From: Bryum argenteum
Lineage: Eukaryota; Streptophyta; Bryopsida; Bryales; Bryaceae
DNA length: 64,000 nt
Reading direction: 5' to 3'
Assembly: GCA_037043015.1 (NCBI GenBank)
Contig: CM073326.1
Coordinates: 5,925,845-5,989,844, forward strand
Position numbers and translations under genes: made by a program. Positions 12,196 through 23,728 of the stretch are shown one piece after another. Within the stretch, counting starts at the first letter, position 1. Each line of letters starts with the position of its first letter. The notes below the pieces were generated by a model. That model had not been told where the DNA came from, did no database searches, and saw only the letters and a list, made by a program, of their open reading frames with translations.

Positions 12196-13136
12196 CCCTT
12201 TCATGACCAATCAACCAAATATGGTCGCTGAAGTGTGGTTATTCCATGATTGAGTAGAATCTGTGTAGAAAGAGCAAAATGTTAGAGAACAACGCTGGAA
12301 GAGGAGTGTGTACTGGATCTACTACACAAAACAACGATGCATTTGGACTTGTACTCCGCCTGCTAGAGCTGTCTATACATGGTGATGAGTATGCGATACA
12401 GTAGCTGGTCTGGAAAGAAGTCTGAAAGATTCAAGAAATAAGGCTGTCGAGGACACATGACACCAATTCTAAGGGTCCCTTGGGAACATGGGAACATGGG
12501 GGTACTACTCAATTGGCTCCATCGACAAAAGAACTGTTGATTTCTTTTGGCAACCCAACACCGTCTATCAAAGCGTATACGTTTGTACAACCTGAAATCC
12601 TCCCCAAAAAGAATCAACTACATGTTGTTTGCACACTAATTCTACGTCAAGGCTCGGCGTCCGATGAATGTGACCATGTCTGATTTTTCAATCTGACCAT
12701 ATTTGCTATGATATCCCATGTATTTCTCGTACGCTACCGTATACAAGGAACTGGGTTCTTGGTCTCTTTTCACAATTTCAATTTCATAAATGCTCGAAAT
12801 GCAACGCTCATGGTGTTGTTGGATAGATCTTCAAACTCTCTACAATATTGACCACATGTGTTTTGCCCAAATCTGGATATTCTGGTCTCTAATTCTAGTA
12901 AAAAGCTTTGAGGTCATGTATACGCTATGTACTACACTTGACTCAGAACATCATAATACTCTAGTTCATACGGTAGATCTGACCCATGTTTGGCCACTAG
13001 GATGTATATGAAGTTCACTACACATTTATACGGTCGGATCTTAATTTTGACCCTTCAATTGTTCGATGCATTCCAAAATACATCCAGACACCTCAAAAAA
13101 ACCTCGACTTCGAAAACAAGAGTGGTCATGAAAGGG
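12196..13136. mobile_element. TTAA-flanked transposon, 941 bp, with 14-bp perfect inverted ends (family 2)
   Basis: The left end is CCCTTTCATGACCA and the right end is its exact reverse complement. TTAA flanks both sides (12192-12195 and 13137-13140). The sister unit has one TTAA (42583-42586) and no insert. A CCCTTT start with TTAA duplication is a classical piggyBac-type structure. The interior holds only short frames (for example 84 codons on the minus strand, 12363-12617) that I do not recognise. It is probably a non-autonomous or decayed element. Confidence 0.85.
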
Positions 13137-13140
13137 TTAA

Positions 13141-14980
13141 AAAAACTTCCAAATAAAAGTTTGTTGGGCTTTATCATGAGTTTATACTTAAATATACTAG
13201 TAAGATCCCCGTCATCCTAGTTTGTTGGGCTTTTTCCTACGTTTATACTCAAATATATATTCTTATTCTCAGTCATGAAATACAACACTCTAATTCAAAT
13301 GATCGGAAACTAAAAGCCATACATTTCAAAAACCTACAAAAAAAAATTTGCTTGCACTTAAATGCATATCATAAAATCCTATGAACTTGGATAGATTTGT
13401 ACCTTTTATTGTCTTGATACGAAGCTAATATGAAATACAATCGAACAAACTTTGTCAAAATCAACTTTTTTGATGTATAAATCATGGCTCTTTAAAGTTT
13501 TAGTGCCTCACCAAATAATGTGTTTTTGGCTCACTGTTGATCCCGAATTTCGATGAGCAGTAGCACTCTAAATAAAGATTCCTTTCGGATTTATTTCTAC
13601 TTTCCAAAAGTTTGGTGAACTCTATTCAATTTACATAACCTTCTCTAGATTCATAGGTTGTTCATTAAGTCTTCAGACACAAACATTGCAAGGTTTCCTT
13701 AGTATTGGAGAACTTATTACTCTGGAAAAGTAATAGTGTTTCTCTTAGGTTATTGGTGGCCTTTCTCTATATTAACATATAGTATGTTATTTTAGCCAAT
13801 CACAACAATTTCCAACTACCGATAATAGAAAATGTATTTCCTAGTGATTTTTGAAGGTTTTACTCTCTGTAATGCATTGTAAAATCAATCATTACTATTT
13901 AGAAAAATTTAACCTTATTGTTCTTATTAAGCATTATAATTTTCATGTTTTCTTTTTAGCAAAATTCCAAAAGAATTACATAAGCATATTTTATAACACA
14001 TTTAAATTATTCTCCAAACTCGTTTGGCCTTTAGAGAACAAGTACAAAGTCCAAGTAAATTGTTGTTATACATGCTCATGACGTTTGTCTACCAATCGAG
14101 CGTGAAAGCGCAAAATTGGTACGTAGCAGCAAGCCAGTATGAGTCGTGGCTGGGGTGCTCGGCGTGCTACACAACGCAAGAAGTCAGCCTTAGGGCAGAT
14201 TGCCACCCATAAACACGGGCCTCCCATACTTGCCAAAAGCTTTTCACCTCCTTGAATTCGACCATGAGCAAGCAATTAAGAGTATTAATCCTAGTAAACA
14301 CTCTTTGCATGGCTGTTAACATTATAATAACTATATCTCTAGTACTAAAATGAAAAGTGTCATTAACCTCCTTCGCAAGAGAGCCAACAAAATGTGCCGC
14401 AATTACAAAGTTGAGCTGCTGTAGTATAATTGGTAGGCAAAATTGAGTGGCAAGCCACTTCAAACTTTAACCACATTCTTCGAGTTGTTGGATTTGTCGG
14501 CAATCTAAACATGCACGCCAAATTTCCGCATGTCCCGGAATTTCAAGCCATTTCATCTATACAAGCAAAATCCTGAACAAGTAATATGTCACTTTGCATT
14601 TTACTGCTTCTTGGTGTTTTGATATGCAATGTCCACTCAGAGGGTATTACTTTGTAGTCCTATACCACTCTTGTTATGTTCTGTGGGAATATATTCAAGG
14701 GTAGGCTGAGCGGACCCATCTGAAAGGATCTGGTATTCTTTTCATAGCGATGTTATCTCGAGAGACTTGATTCCCCTTAGGAATACCACTTTTTGATAAC
14801 GAACAATTTTCTTCCCTGAAATGGCAATCGATCGAGATGGGTTGGAGTTGACATAGTGAGCCTTTTTTGAAAAAGTGGCGCTGAAGATAAGAAGACTTTG
14901 ACTTTTGACTGAGTCTTGGCTTTCGGCACTAATGAAGAGAGTCCAGCTAATGGCAGCTACTAAACAAACAGTGCCAAGGA
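13141..14980. other. Intergenic DNA of the tandem unit upstream of copy B
   Basis: There is no supported gene. It is nearly identical to 42587-44138 and 44458-44747 upstream of copy C, apart from a 319-bp insertion there. The reading frames here are short and AT-rich and look like noise. The empty site of that insertion is the GAATATATTC at about 14688-14697. Confidence 0.6.
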
Positions 14981-14983
14981 TTT

Positions 14984-15265
14984 CTACTCATTTGATTGCT
15001 TCCTTTGTCTGTGAAGCCGTACTGTAATTTGAGGATGCGAGGCAAGGACCTTGTTTGACTTATTCACATGAGACAGGTGCCACTCACTCGCTCGCTCATG
15101 TAATTCTGAATAAAAATATTGGTCCCTGAAAGCGTAGAATACGTCAACGTGGATTGGAATTAGGCAAGTTCGCAGTTCGACACTTCCCACAATCCCGCCA
15201 GCTTCTCGGTCAGTAGAAAGATGCACGCCATAAAGCTTCAACTCAGGGTCGGAGATGTGTGCCAT
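14984..15265 (-). CDS. Hypothetical 93-aa frame, duplicated upstream of copies B and C
   Basis: This open frame starts MAHISDPELKLYGVHL and has an ordinary amino-acid composition, unlike the AT-rich noise around it. The same frame lies at 44751-45032 with only two residue differences that I see (S/P near residue 18, H/L near 56). It sits antisense to, and about 1.6 kb upstream of, the TIR start codon. I do not recognise the family. It might be one exon of a decayed gene (a possible acceptor-like CAG lies inside), a small gene or a chance frame. The high similarity alone proves little, because the whole unit is recently duplicated. Confidence 0.3.
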   Translation of the reverse strand: MAHISDPELKLYGVHLSTDREAGGIVGSVELRTCLIPIHVDVFYAFRDQYFYSELHERASEWHLSHVNKSNKVLASHPQITVRLHRQRKQSNE

Positions 15266-16835
15266 TTCAAGTGAACGCTATGTTACTCCGCACAATTGCT
15301 CCCAGTACCGACAGTTCACGATATCAGATATATGGTAGACTATAGCAGCTACATGGTTGTTGTTGTTTTGAGGAACGTACCACAGCAGCTGCAGAACTCT
15401 CAAGCTAAGGAGTAAGAGTCACTGCAAGTCAAGATTTCCTCTTGTGTTTGAGGATGTGAGATGGCGAGAGAGACGAAGAGAAATGCTCGGTAGAAACGTG
15501 CTGAAGGTGAGTCGTTTCCTGCTCACTCTTGTCTCCTGGACGTTCCGTTGCTGTTTCTTGTCCTCAGCTTCAGATGCCGCAACTACTCCCTTAGGGTTAG
15601 GTCATGGACAGGGGCACAAAGTTTTCGAACTTTTTGTAGGTGGTTTTTGAAGGAGAAATTCGCTGTGGAGAAGCCTCTGGCAACATGTAACCACGGAGGG
15701 TAGATTTACCACTTGTGTTTCTGCCAGATGCGTGATTATAACTGTGTTTGTACGTCTCTTTCGCTGTCAAGTGAACCTCTGGTAGTGATGATTGTTCGAT
15801 ATATTTGTATAATCTCCTTACTCCTCTTTCTGTAGAATATTGTTTTTAATCAAGCTCTTTGATTTCGCTACATCCACCACAAATTTGAAAATGAAATCTG
15901 AATAGAACTTGATCTAAAAGCGATAGAAATCAATTTCTTGAGGGGTTAAGAAGGTCCCCAAACACTTGAGCTATCAGCACCCACTGCGTGTGCGAGGCTC
16001 GAAAAGTATAATGCGTGGTTATGAGGAGAAAAAATAACGGAAATTTTTTAAAGAAATTTGAGCCACGAGTGATTCTCCGCTGGCTGGTGTTCTTCTCAGT
16101 AAAGGAGAGCTTGCAAGAGTGCGCAGGTTTTCTCTATTGAGTGTATCAAGTTCGTACCGAAGCGTGACTGCTCACTTGGGGTTGCAACGAGCAACGCTCA
16201 TGGCCTTGAACCAAATGTATTTCGCATGTGTGTTCAACTGTAACAGTATGCGGCCTCTTGCTACTGTGGAGCGCGAAGTCAACGGATGAATGTACGATTG
16301 TTTTGTTGTATATTCAGGTTAGTTATTAGTCTCTTTTCTTGGCGACATTCTGTTAGTTTACATGACACACAAAGACTTGTTGATACTGAAGCAGATAAGC
16401 TGAAGCTGCAACTTGCCGATTCTGAAGTAGAGAAGCTGAAGTTGTTACTCTGAAGTCAGTATTCATGGAGTCAGTGTGGAATTTTTGTTGAATATGTCAA
16501 AATTACCACATGTGCTTCACAACTTCCTCATTTGGTAGTTGTTGATAATTCATGGTGGACCACTGATTGAGTTATTTACATAAACATGCTTACACGTTTA
16601 CGGCATGGCCCTGGTAGCAGGAGATTGATGGCTGACGATGAACGTACCCTTCCAAAAGGGGGCAAGTTCTTGACGTCTGCATCAAGTGCAAAAAGCTGTA
16701 AACCATAGCTTGGGCCGACTGAAATTGTAAAAGTTTTGCGGAATCCTCAATCTTTGACTATAGAGGCGAGGAGGATCAAGAGGATCAGAGGTCAGTTTCT
16801 GAGCTAGCTTGAGGGTACCGTGAAGCGTCATCAAC
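15266..16835 (+). promoter_or_regulatory. Upstream region of TNL copy B (putative promoter and 5' leader)
   Basis: This is 1.57 kb between the hypothetical frame and the TIR start, shared with copy C (45033-46635). No TATA box or transcription start can be fixed by eye. A short frame near 16380-16453 reads DTEADKLKLQLADSEVEKLK and then stops; it is conserved with changes in copy C. Regulation is not evident. Confidence 0.35.
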
Positions 16836-19800
16836 ATGAAAAAATCCATGATCTCATGTCGAGGGTGGAAACGCTTAGCTGGAAATGTCCTTGAAGAGGC
16901 CGGTGCTGATGAACATCAGCAGTTGGGGATCGCGGAGAGTTGCAAACGTCGTCGTACCAAATTTGATATATTCATAAATCACCGGGGGCCTGATGGTAAA
17001 GCTTTTGCTTCTCATCTTGCGGAAGCGCTTATGTTAAAAGGGTACGCTCCTTTCTTTGATCAGACTGGACTGGTGCAAGGAGAGCACTTCCCCGAGGCGA
17101 TCAGAGCTGCAATTCAAGATGCGTGCGTTCACTTGGCAATATTTACCCCTCTCTACGCGGAGTCCAAGTACTGCCTGGACGAGCTAGCTGACATGTTGAA
17201 GTGCATAAAGAAGGGTACTCGTGGCACCGTGAAGTTGATACCTATCTTCTTGAAAGTGACTCCTTCGAGTCTTCGGTGTGTAGAGAGAGGGCTTTACCAG
17301 GAAGCATTCGAACACCACAAGCAGAGGGATCGAGGCTCGCGCATTCATGTTTGGAAGGATGCTCTTCATGAGGCTGCCGACATGATGGGCTTTGAAAGTG
17401 ATAAATTCATGTAAGTCTTGAAGCATCATACATGAATGATAATTTGACTTAGAAATGTTGGGATTGTCAATTAATAGTAGATTGAGGGCATGCCATATTG
17501 ACAGACAAAGCCCAATAGTATTGACCTCTTTATGGATATTATTTTTCTTAGTGCTAAAGTATGATTTCCTTTTGTATGGATCTTGATTGCGTGCAGGAAT
17601 GAATGTGAGCTCAAAAACGCTATTGTTGATCGAGTTGAAGAGATGATCGATTCAATGCGAGTCGAAAGAACACAATGTGTTCCAAGTCATATTGTTGGTC
17701 ATATGCTTGGATGTACTCTCAACAAACTTGAATTGATGGGGGATAATGTTGCTATACTAGGCATATGGGGCATGGGTGGCATTGGCAAAACAACTCTTGC
17801 GAAGGAATTATACAATCATTACTCAAGGCAACGATCATTTGGGTACCATGCTTTCTTGGAGCTAGGCAAAGGTAAAGATGTGGTGCATTTGCAAAATGAA
17901 GTACTTGAGCTGCTCGACAAGAAGGAGAAAAATGTTGGTGAAACGTACCGAGGTTATTTAAAGAAACTTGTTAGTGTAAAGGCACTTGTTGTTGTAGATG
18001 ACATCTCCTACTTGCAACATTTCACGGAGCTCATACCGGACTTGAAGAAACTTGGAGGTGGAAGTCGTATCATTTTAACATCACGTGACAAGGATGTCTT
18101 GGATTTGGTCTTCAAGGAAGCACCTCAAGCTCACTATTTAGTTGAGATGCCGGTGCTAAACTTTCATGAGTCATTGGAGTTGTTTTGTGTTCACGCATTC
18201 CTGAACAAATCAATTCCAAACCATAAGCACCCGTTGTACCCTCTTGCAAAGAAAGTAGCATATATGTGTAAGGGATTACCTTTGGCGGTGGAGATCATTG
18301 GAAAGCACTTATATAATAGGTCGGAAGAAGAGTGGGAAGAGGAAGCTAGGGAAATGAGCCCCAATTTGGACGTCCTCGATACACTAAGTATGAGCTACAA
18401 GGGACTTCGTTCGAAGTCGGACAAGATGATGTTCTTGGATATTGCGTGTCTCATGGTTGGACTTCTGAAGGAAGATGCTGTAGACATTTGGGAGTCTTGT
18501 GCGTCACGTGACTCGAATCCTCCGTGTAGACCTAACTACTGTTTGACCTCTAGAAAGGTGAAGGGCTCCTTGCAAACTTTAATAAACAAGTCACTTGTGA
18601 AAGTGAGCTATGAGGGAAGATTGACCATGCACGACCTCATCCAAGAGATGGGTAGAAAGATGGTTCAAGACGAGTTGGTAGATGGAGGACATCGCGGCGT
18701 CGGAGAATACAGCCACTTGTGGGATCCTGCAGACGTCGAGGATGTTCTAAATAATGAAGAGGTATGTATATTCAACATCTTTGTATATAGTACAATCGAA
18801 CATGTGTTGCAATTCCATTTGCAATTTTGAAACTCTTTGAATTGTTTTACTTTTACTTTTCAACTGTGGGAGGATTATATGGAATTCATCCTATTAAATC
18901 TTATGCGTTTCGGATCCTTTAGGTGTACGGACAGTATTAGTGTCTCATAATGAAAACTCTATTTTGGGGAATGATCTTGTCATATTCTTTGATTTCGGTA
19001 ATAAAATCATTGAGAAATATATGTGATGATTTTTTAAAAGTTGATTTTATCATTGTATAGGATTCATTATTGTCTACATCGTGTATAATTCAAAGATGTA
19101 TTGTATGTTGGGAAAAATCTCCTATGTGTGACTCTAAAGTATTTTCTACAATTACTCTCCTTTGTTTTCAAGTCTGAGGCAATTGAATTCAAATATTAGA
19201 TCTAGATTTGATCAAACATAGTGAGAGAAGGTACTTCTATGTAAAGTATAGCATTGTAGAAGCCCAACACGATATGAAGTTAACAACATGTCGTGATGAA
19301 TAGCAACTATTTCATTATAAAATAGAGCACCTACTACCACCAAGTTCTTACACCTCAAGTTGCTATTAGAGCTTCCATTTGGTTAGGCATTGTATAAATC
19401 AACTTCCTACTACACTCTTGACATATATCCTCCTTTGCCAAATCGTCTAATGTGCATGTTTTGTTTTTACTTTGTGGTCTTTCATTTAAATTGATTTGGT
19501 CCTCATGTTTTCTATGGGGGTTGAGGTATTATAAATTTGGTAGGCATCGATTAATGTTCTGCACACCATTACGTACGTAATGTTCACCATTTAAATAATT
19601 ACTATTTAACAAAGTTCAATCAAAGAATTTTAAGAGCAATACATGTACACTATCTATGACAATTTCTCCCTTAAAAACTTTGTAAGGTATGTTAAAAATC
19701 AACAGACTCACGAATCTTGTACATGCGATTGTATATTCTCTCAACTTCAAACTTCTTGCAAATCTCATACTTGACATTAGTCTTTGTGTGTGGAAATTGA

Positions 19801-22622
19801 GCTTGATTTCGATAAAGTAATCCACATATCAATGGAAATTGATTTTTAGATTTTATATTGACTTAAAAAAACGTTTATACACTTCTCTAAAACAAGAGAA
19901 ATTTCTTTATAATTTCTTGAGCAACCTGCCAAAATTTCAACTGGAATGTAGACATTGACAGAGTTTGGGGAGATGTTTTCAACTAAAGTTCCAAGATATG
20001 TTGACACTTAGTTAGTTTCCCTAACTCACATCTGCGTATTGATTTGTGGCATTGCAGGAATAGCAGTTCTCATTTGAAACTTTTGGAACATGCCTAGTAT
20101 TTGTGGAGCTTGTGTCATAAATAGTGTGACTCATATTGTGATTTTTAGTTACAGTTTGTGAATGTTGTGTGTTCTCATTTAGTGATTCTTGGTACTTGGC
20201 ACTTATTCAGGGGACAAAGGAAGTCCGAGGCCTATCGTTGGTTGGGTTGAATGGGAAGACTTTCATGACTTCAGCATTTTGGAGCATGACTGAGATTCAC
20301 TTGCTTCAATTAGATGGAGTTCATATAGAAGGAGACTTTTCACAAATGCCCAAAAAGACCCGTTGGATGCAATGGAGGAATTCATTTCTTTGGAGTCTGC
20401 CTTTGGAGCTGCATTGCTCGAACTTGGTAGTTTTGGATCTTTCGGATAGTAAGAATCTCACTCAATTATGGGCAGAACATGAGGCATTTCAGGTATACAA
20501 TTTGCGTCCATTTCTCACTTGAACCCTCTACTCTAGAAAGATACACATAGAATAGTAAGTGAATTGGGTGTTTAGTACAGTATTGATAATTAGATTAGAG
20601 TCAGTGTGCACGGTTAGTAAGGAGCTTGCAAATTATTTGTGTTGTGTTTTCCACGCTTCATTGTTGTTGTAGAGTCACTTTGTCATACTTGGAGTTTACT
20701 TCATCAGACAGTTTGCACTATTGAGGTGGTTTTGATTGTGTTTGAGTGTACGTAAATGCAGGTTCCAAAGTTACTGAAGACTCTGATCCTTGAGAACTGC
20801 ACTTCACTAGAGAAAATTCCAGAAAATATCAAGTTTCTTACGAGGCTAAGGAAACTCAATCTGTATAATTGCAAGAAGCTCACATTTCTACCAAGTTCAC
20901 TTGGCGAACTCAAAGGACTCGTCAGTTTGTACTTGAGTGGCTGCAAGGAGCTGACATCTCTACCAATTTCTCTTGGCGAACTCAAGGGACTTGTCAGTTT
21001 GAACTTGAGTGGCTGCAAGCGTCTGGAGGCCTTGCCTGATAGTATGGTGAAGCTGCCAATTCTCAAGACATTCGACATAGGGGAATGCGTCAAGATACAA
21101 AATCTGCCAGCAAATTTTGGAAATCTCAGGGCATTGGTTACATTTTATGCTGAGGGAGCTTCCAGTCTAACTGCCTTACCTGATTCTTTCTCCAAGTTAA
21201 GTCGGTTGGAGATGCTGAACGTGCGTAGTTGCAAATCTTTATCCCAATTGCCGAAGTCTGTGAAGAAACTAACGCACTTGAGACATTTCAATGTACGCGA
21301 CACACCTATCCGAGAGTTACCCAGTGACCTCGGGGATCTCAAAATCATTAGATTCCTTGATCTCTCAAGGTGCCACCAATTAGAGAGTCTCCCCGACAGT
21401 TTTGGAGACCTACTCAATCTCAGGGATCTCAACCTATGTGGGAGCTTGATGTTCAAGAAGCTATCAAACAACTTTGGACAATTGACATTTCTTAGCTTTC
21501 TAGACCTGGATGCGTGTCCCATTGAAGATGGAGATATACCTTCCAGCTTTGGAGGCTTGGAGAAGTTAAGATATCTTTGGATGATGAAAAATAAGATGAC
21601 AAAGTTGCCTTGTAGCTTCAAGTTTTTGACAAGCTTGAAGAACTTGTATATGCAAGGAAGCCCTAATCTTGTCGTTGTTGAATCTCTGCCCGTGTCACTT
21701 GAAAGTTTGCACCTTGGAGATTGCCCCAAGGTGGTGATTGTTTCTGTCAAGGAGCTATCGAAGCTTAGAAAACTCAACCTGCGCAATTGCAGAAGCTTGA
21801 CTAGGTTGGAAGGGGTGGAACATGCGGAGTCCCTTGAGAAACTGAACGTGAGTGAATGTTGTAGTCTGTCGGAACTACAAATTGACCTCCTCCAACTAAG
21901 AATATCAAAGTGCTACATAAGTGCGAGTGGAGTGTGCGTGAAGTATAACGACGATTGGAACCAGGTATTAGACACTTTCCTCTAAATTTTATGTGTATCC
22001 ACTAGAAGCTCACGGAAAGCATTGTTTGCAATATTGAATGCTAAATTGATATTCCAAGTCCTAACATTTCTAAGCTGAATGTATATGAGGACTTTTTCAG
22101 GCTAGAGCTCCATGTGATCAAGTAGTCAGCTACTATGACCATGCCATGGGGTTTGTTAAGAACTCGATGACCAAAAAGATTTCTACATCAAAAGACGTAG
22201 CTGAGTTGTGCATGGAAACTGGAATCATGGGGAGCGGTGTTGCAGCCGTTGTCATTACTTTGGTGGCACACGACCAAGGTTGCTCGGACTATGTCCATTC
22301 TCATTGGACATACCAGGATTTCGAAGTGCGAATTGTTCGATCCGAGGAAGGATCGGATGTGGAAGTGTTCACATGGGACCTTTTCAACTTGCCCCGAAGA
22401 GACCTTAGGGATCAAGTGTACTTGTGCACATTACGCAGACCACACTCGCTCATTCAAAGCTTGAAGCAGGGCAACAAGCTTTATGTTTACGCATCCTCCA
22501 AGAATAAGCATCGGGAATTTACAGTCATACAAGGACACATTCATGTTGCATACGACGAGGATACATCGGAAGATCCGTTTCACAATCTGGTACTGAGAGA
22601 TAATTTGAGCAGTAGTTTGTGA
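16836..22622 (+). CDS. TIR-NBS-LRR immune receptor, copy B, intact (1,248 aa predicted)
   Basis: This is a cytoplasmic or nuclear pathogen sensor whose family signals through TIR NADase activity. Exons: 16836-17410, 17597-18761, 20211-20492, 20762-21964, 22101-22622, all with GT-AG borders and matching phases. The TIR is residues ~43-185, with IFINHRGPD, an SH pair at 59-60 (the family's AE interface) and CLDEL with E116 at the place of the catalytic Glu. The NBS is ~192-580: P-loop GMGGIGKTT (250-258), kinase-2 VVVDDISYL, GGGSRIILTSRD, CKGLPLAVE, FLDIACL, MHDLIQEMGR. LRRs span ~581-1075, starting with the usual NLVVLDLSDSKNLTQLW segment. The C-terminal domain is ~1076-1248 (VEVFTWDLF, TLRRPHSLIQ). 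The start was chosen because copy C aligns from the same MxKSMISCRGWKR. It has one 24-aa LRR unit more than copies A and C. No stop or frameshift was found. Later exons behind 22622 are possible but unproven. Confidence 0.93.
18762..20210 (+). other. Intron between NBS and LRR exons of copy B
   Basis: It begins GTATGT after GAAGAG and ends TTATTCAG before GGGACA, with phase 0 on both sides. It is AT-rich, without a gene, and aligns through its length with the introns of copies A and C. Confidence 0.8.
20873..21016 (+). repeat. 72-bp tandem duplication adding one LRR to copy B
   Basis: Units 20873-20944 and 20945-21016 each encode 24 residues of the pattern K-L-T-x-L-P-x-S-L-G-E-L-K-G-L-V-S-L-x-L-S-G-C-K. 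Copies A and C have only one unit here, which accounts exactly for the 401 versus 377 codons in this exon. The two units differ at several bases, so it is not a very recent slip. Confidence 0.85.
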
Positions 22623-23515
22623 GCACAAACTTTTAAATGCATTCACCGAAAACTGTTGCATCAAATTCACTATCAAATATAGTGATGATGATTTGTCTGT
22701 CGAAGTTTTCTGACGAATTGTGTATCAACCTCTCCCCCTCCAAGTCAATAGCGAAGGCCTCTTCTTAGTAGCAGTAAGTTCCACTTCTTCAATTATTGAA
22801 GAGCTTACAATCGTTCTCTTTAATTTCCTCAAGCTTGCTATGGGTTCTCAATGTTGCAGGTCATGGACCAAAGCACGCCCAAAATACGTCATGAATATCA
22901 ACAACGATATCTTCAAAGCGTGGTTATCATTACAACTCATGTGCTGATTTCGAAATGTGTCAGAGTTGTAAGGAGGTGCAACAATCAGTCCATCCGTTGG
23001 CCCATCTTAAACGTTTTTGAGGCGAACGGCCATAATGGCATGTTGCATTATGAAATCACTTTTAAGAATTGAGGGCATGTGGTGGACATGTTTGTCATAT
23101 TGGACAAGTTCCTATTCATCCTATTGGACATATTGGACCAGTTCAATTCATCTCCCTTAGATTGACTCGATTATGAGGCTAGGATGCAAAGTTGTCCGAT
23201 ATGTCCAATAGGATGAATAGGAACTTGTCCGGTATGACAACCATGGTGGTGGATGACTTGTTGTGAAGTGAAAACTTCCTCGTTTTCGGTGATCCTCTTT
23301 GTGCTAGTACTAAAAGATTTTATGCTGCGGATTTATCATCCGTATTAAACCCAAATCACAAGATCGACTAAGTTACATCGTCGATGTGCGAGAGTAAGTT
23401 TCAACGAATCACTGTTGAAGCATCGTAACTTGCACTGTATGGTACCCGCACGAAATCAATGGCATTGAGGAGCTGAAAGTGAAACATTATTACGTGATTG
23501 GCTGCTTCACAATAT
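22101..23515 (+). other. C-terminal module 1 behind copy B (exon 5 plus possible downstream exons)
   Basis: It contains coding exon 5 (22101-22622). After it come segments equivalent to those at 5130-5800: a block ending at GTAAGT near 22773, a block from 22860 with ..RGYHYNSCADFEMCQSCKEV.. in one frame (about 22920-22978), a block ending at GTAAGT near 23394, and one ending in ..VKHYYVIGCFTIS.. near 23515. The frames do not join cleanly, so they are treated as remnants. A hairpin MITE (23087-23245) interrupts the series. Confidence 0.5.
23087..23245. mobile_element. 159-bp hairpin MITE with 8-bp target duplication (hAT-like)
   Basis: The left arm, running from CATGTTTGTCATATTGGAC, pairs with the right arm over about 50 bases with few mismatches. 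GTGGTGGA flanks both sides (23079-23086 and 23246-23253). The matching place behind copy A (about 5520-5533) has one copy and no insert. An 8-bp duplication is usual for hAT elements, though the CATG ends are not the textbook hAT end, so the superfamily is tentative. Confidence 0.75.
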
Positions 23516-23564
23516 CAAAGCTTTTTAAATAGTGGCTTACAAACAGGGATTGAGGCTTTACTTG

Positions 23565-23727
23565 TTCCCGCCCGCGCTTGCAAAGGCTGGGCAAACCAGA
23601 CCACCTACCCGCAGCCCGCAGCCCCTCCACGAGGGTTTGAAAATCCTTGCTCCGTTAGTCTCCTGCTTCTGCGCCCGATGACGTTCTCTTCGGCCTCCGA
23701 AGCTCGCACATGCTGGTACACCTTCTG
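23565..23727 (+). other. GC-rich segment shared behind copies A and B, ending at a recombination joint
   Basis: This segment (CCCGCCCGCGCTTGCAAAGG onward) matches 5837-5997. Copy A then continues for about 1 kb before module 2, whereas copy B jumps at ..CACCTTCTGA directly to ATGTCCTTCAGAAGC, which in copy A is at 6990. So about 1 kb is missing in B at this joint. Confidence 0.6.
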
Positions 23728-23728
23728 A

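Noticed and set aside
21145-21786. A 213-codon minus-strand frame opposite the LRR exon of copy B, with relatives opposite copies A and C
   Set aside because: It is antisense to a clearly coding LRR, arises from the repeat codon pattern, and does not keep the same frame length in the other copies.
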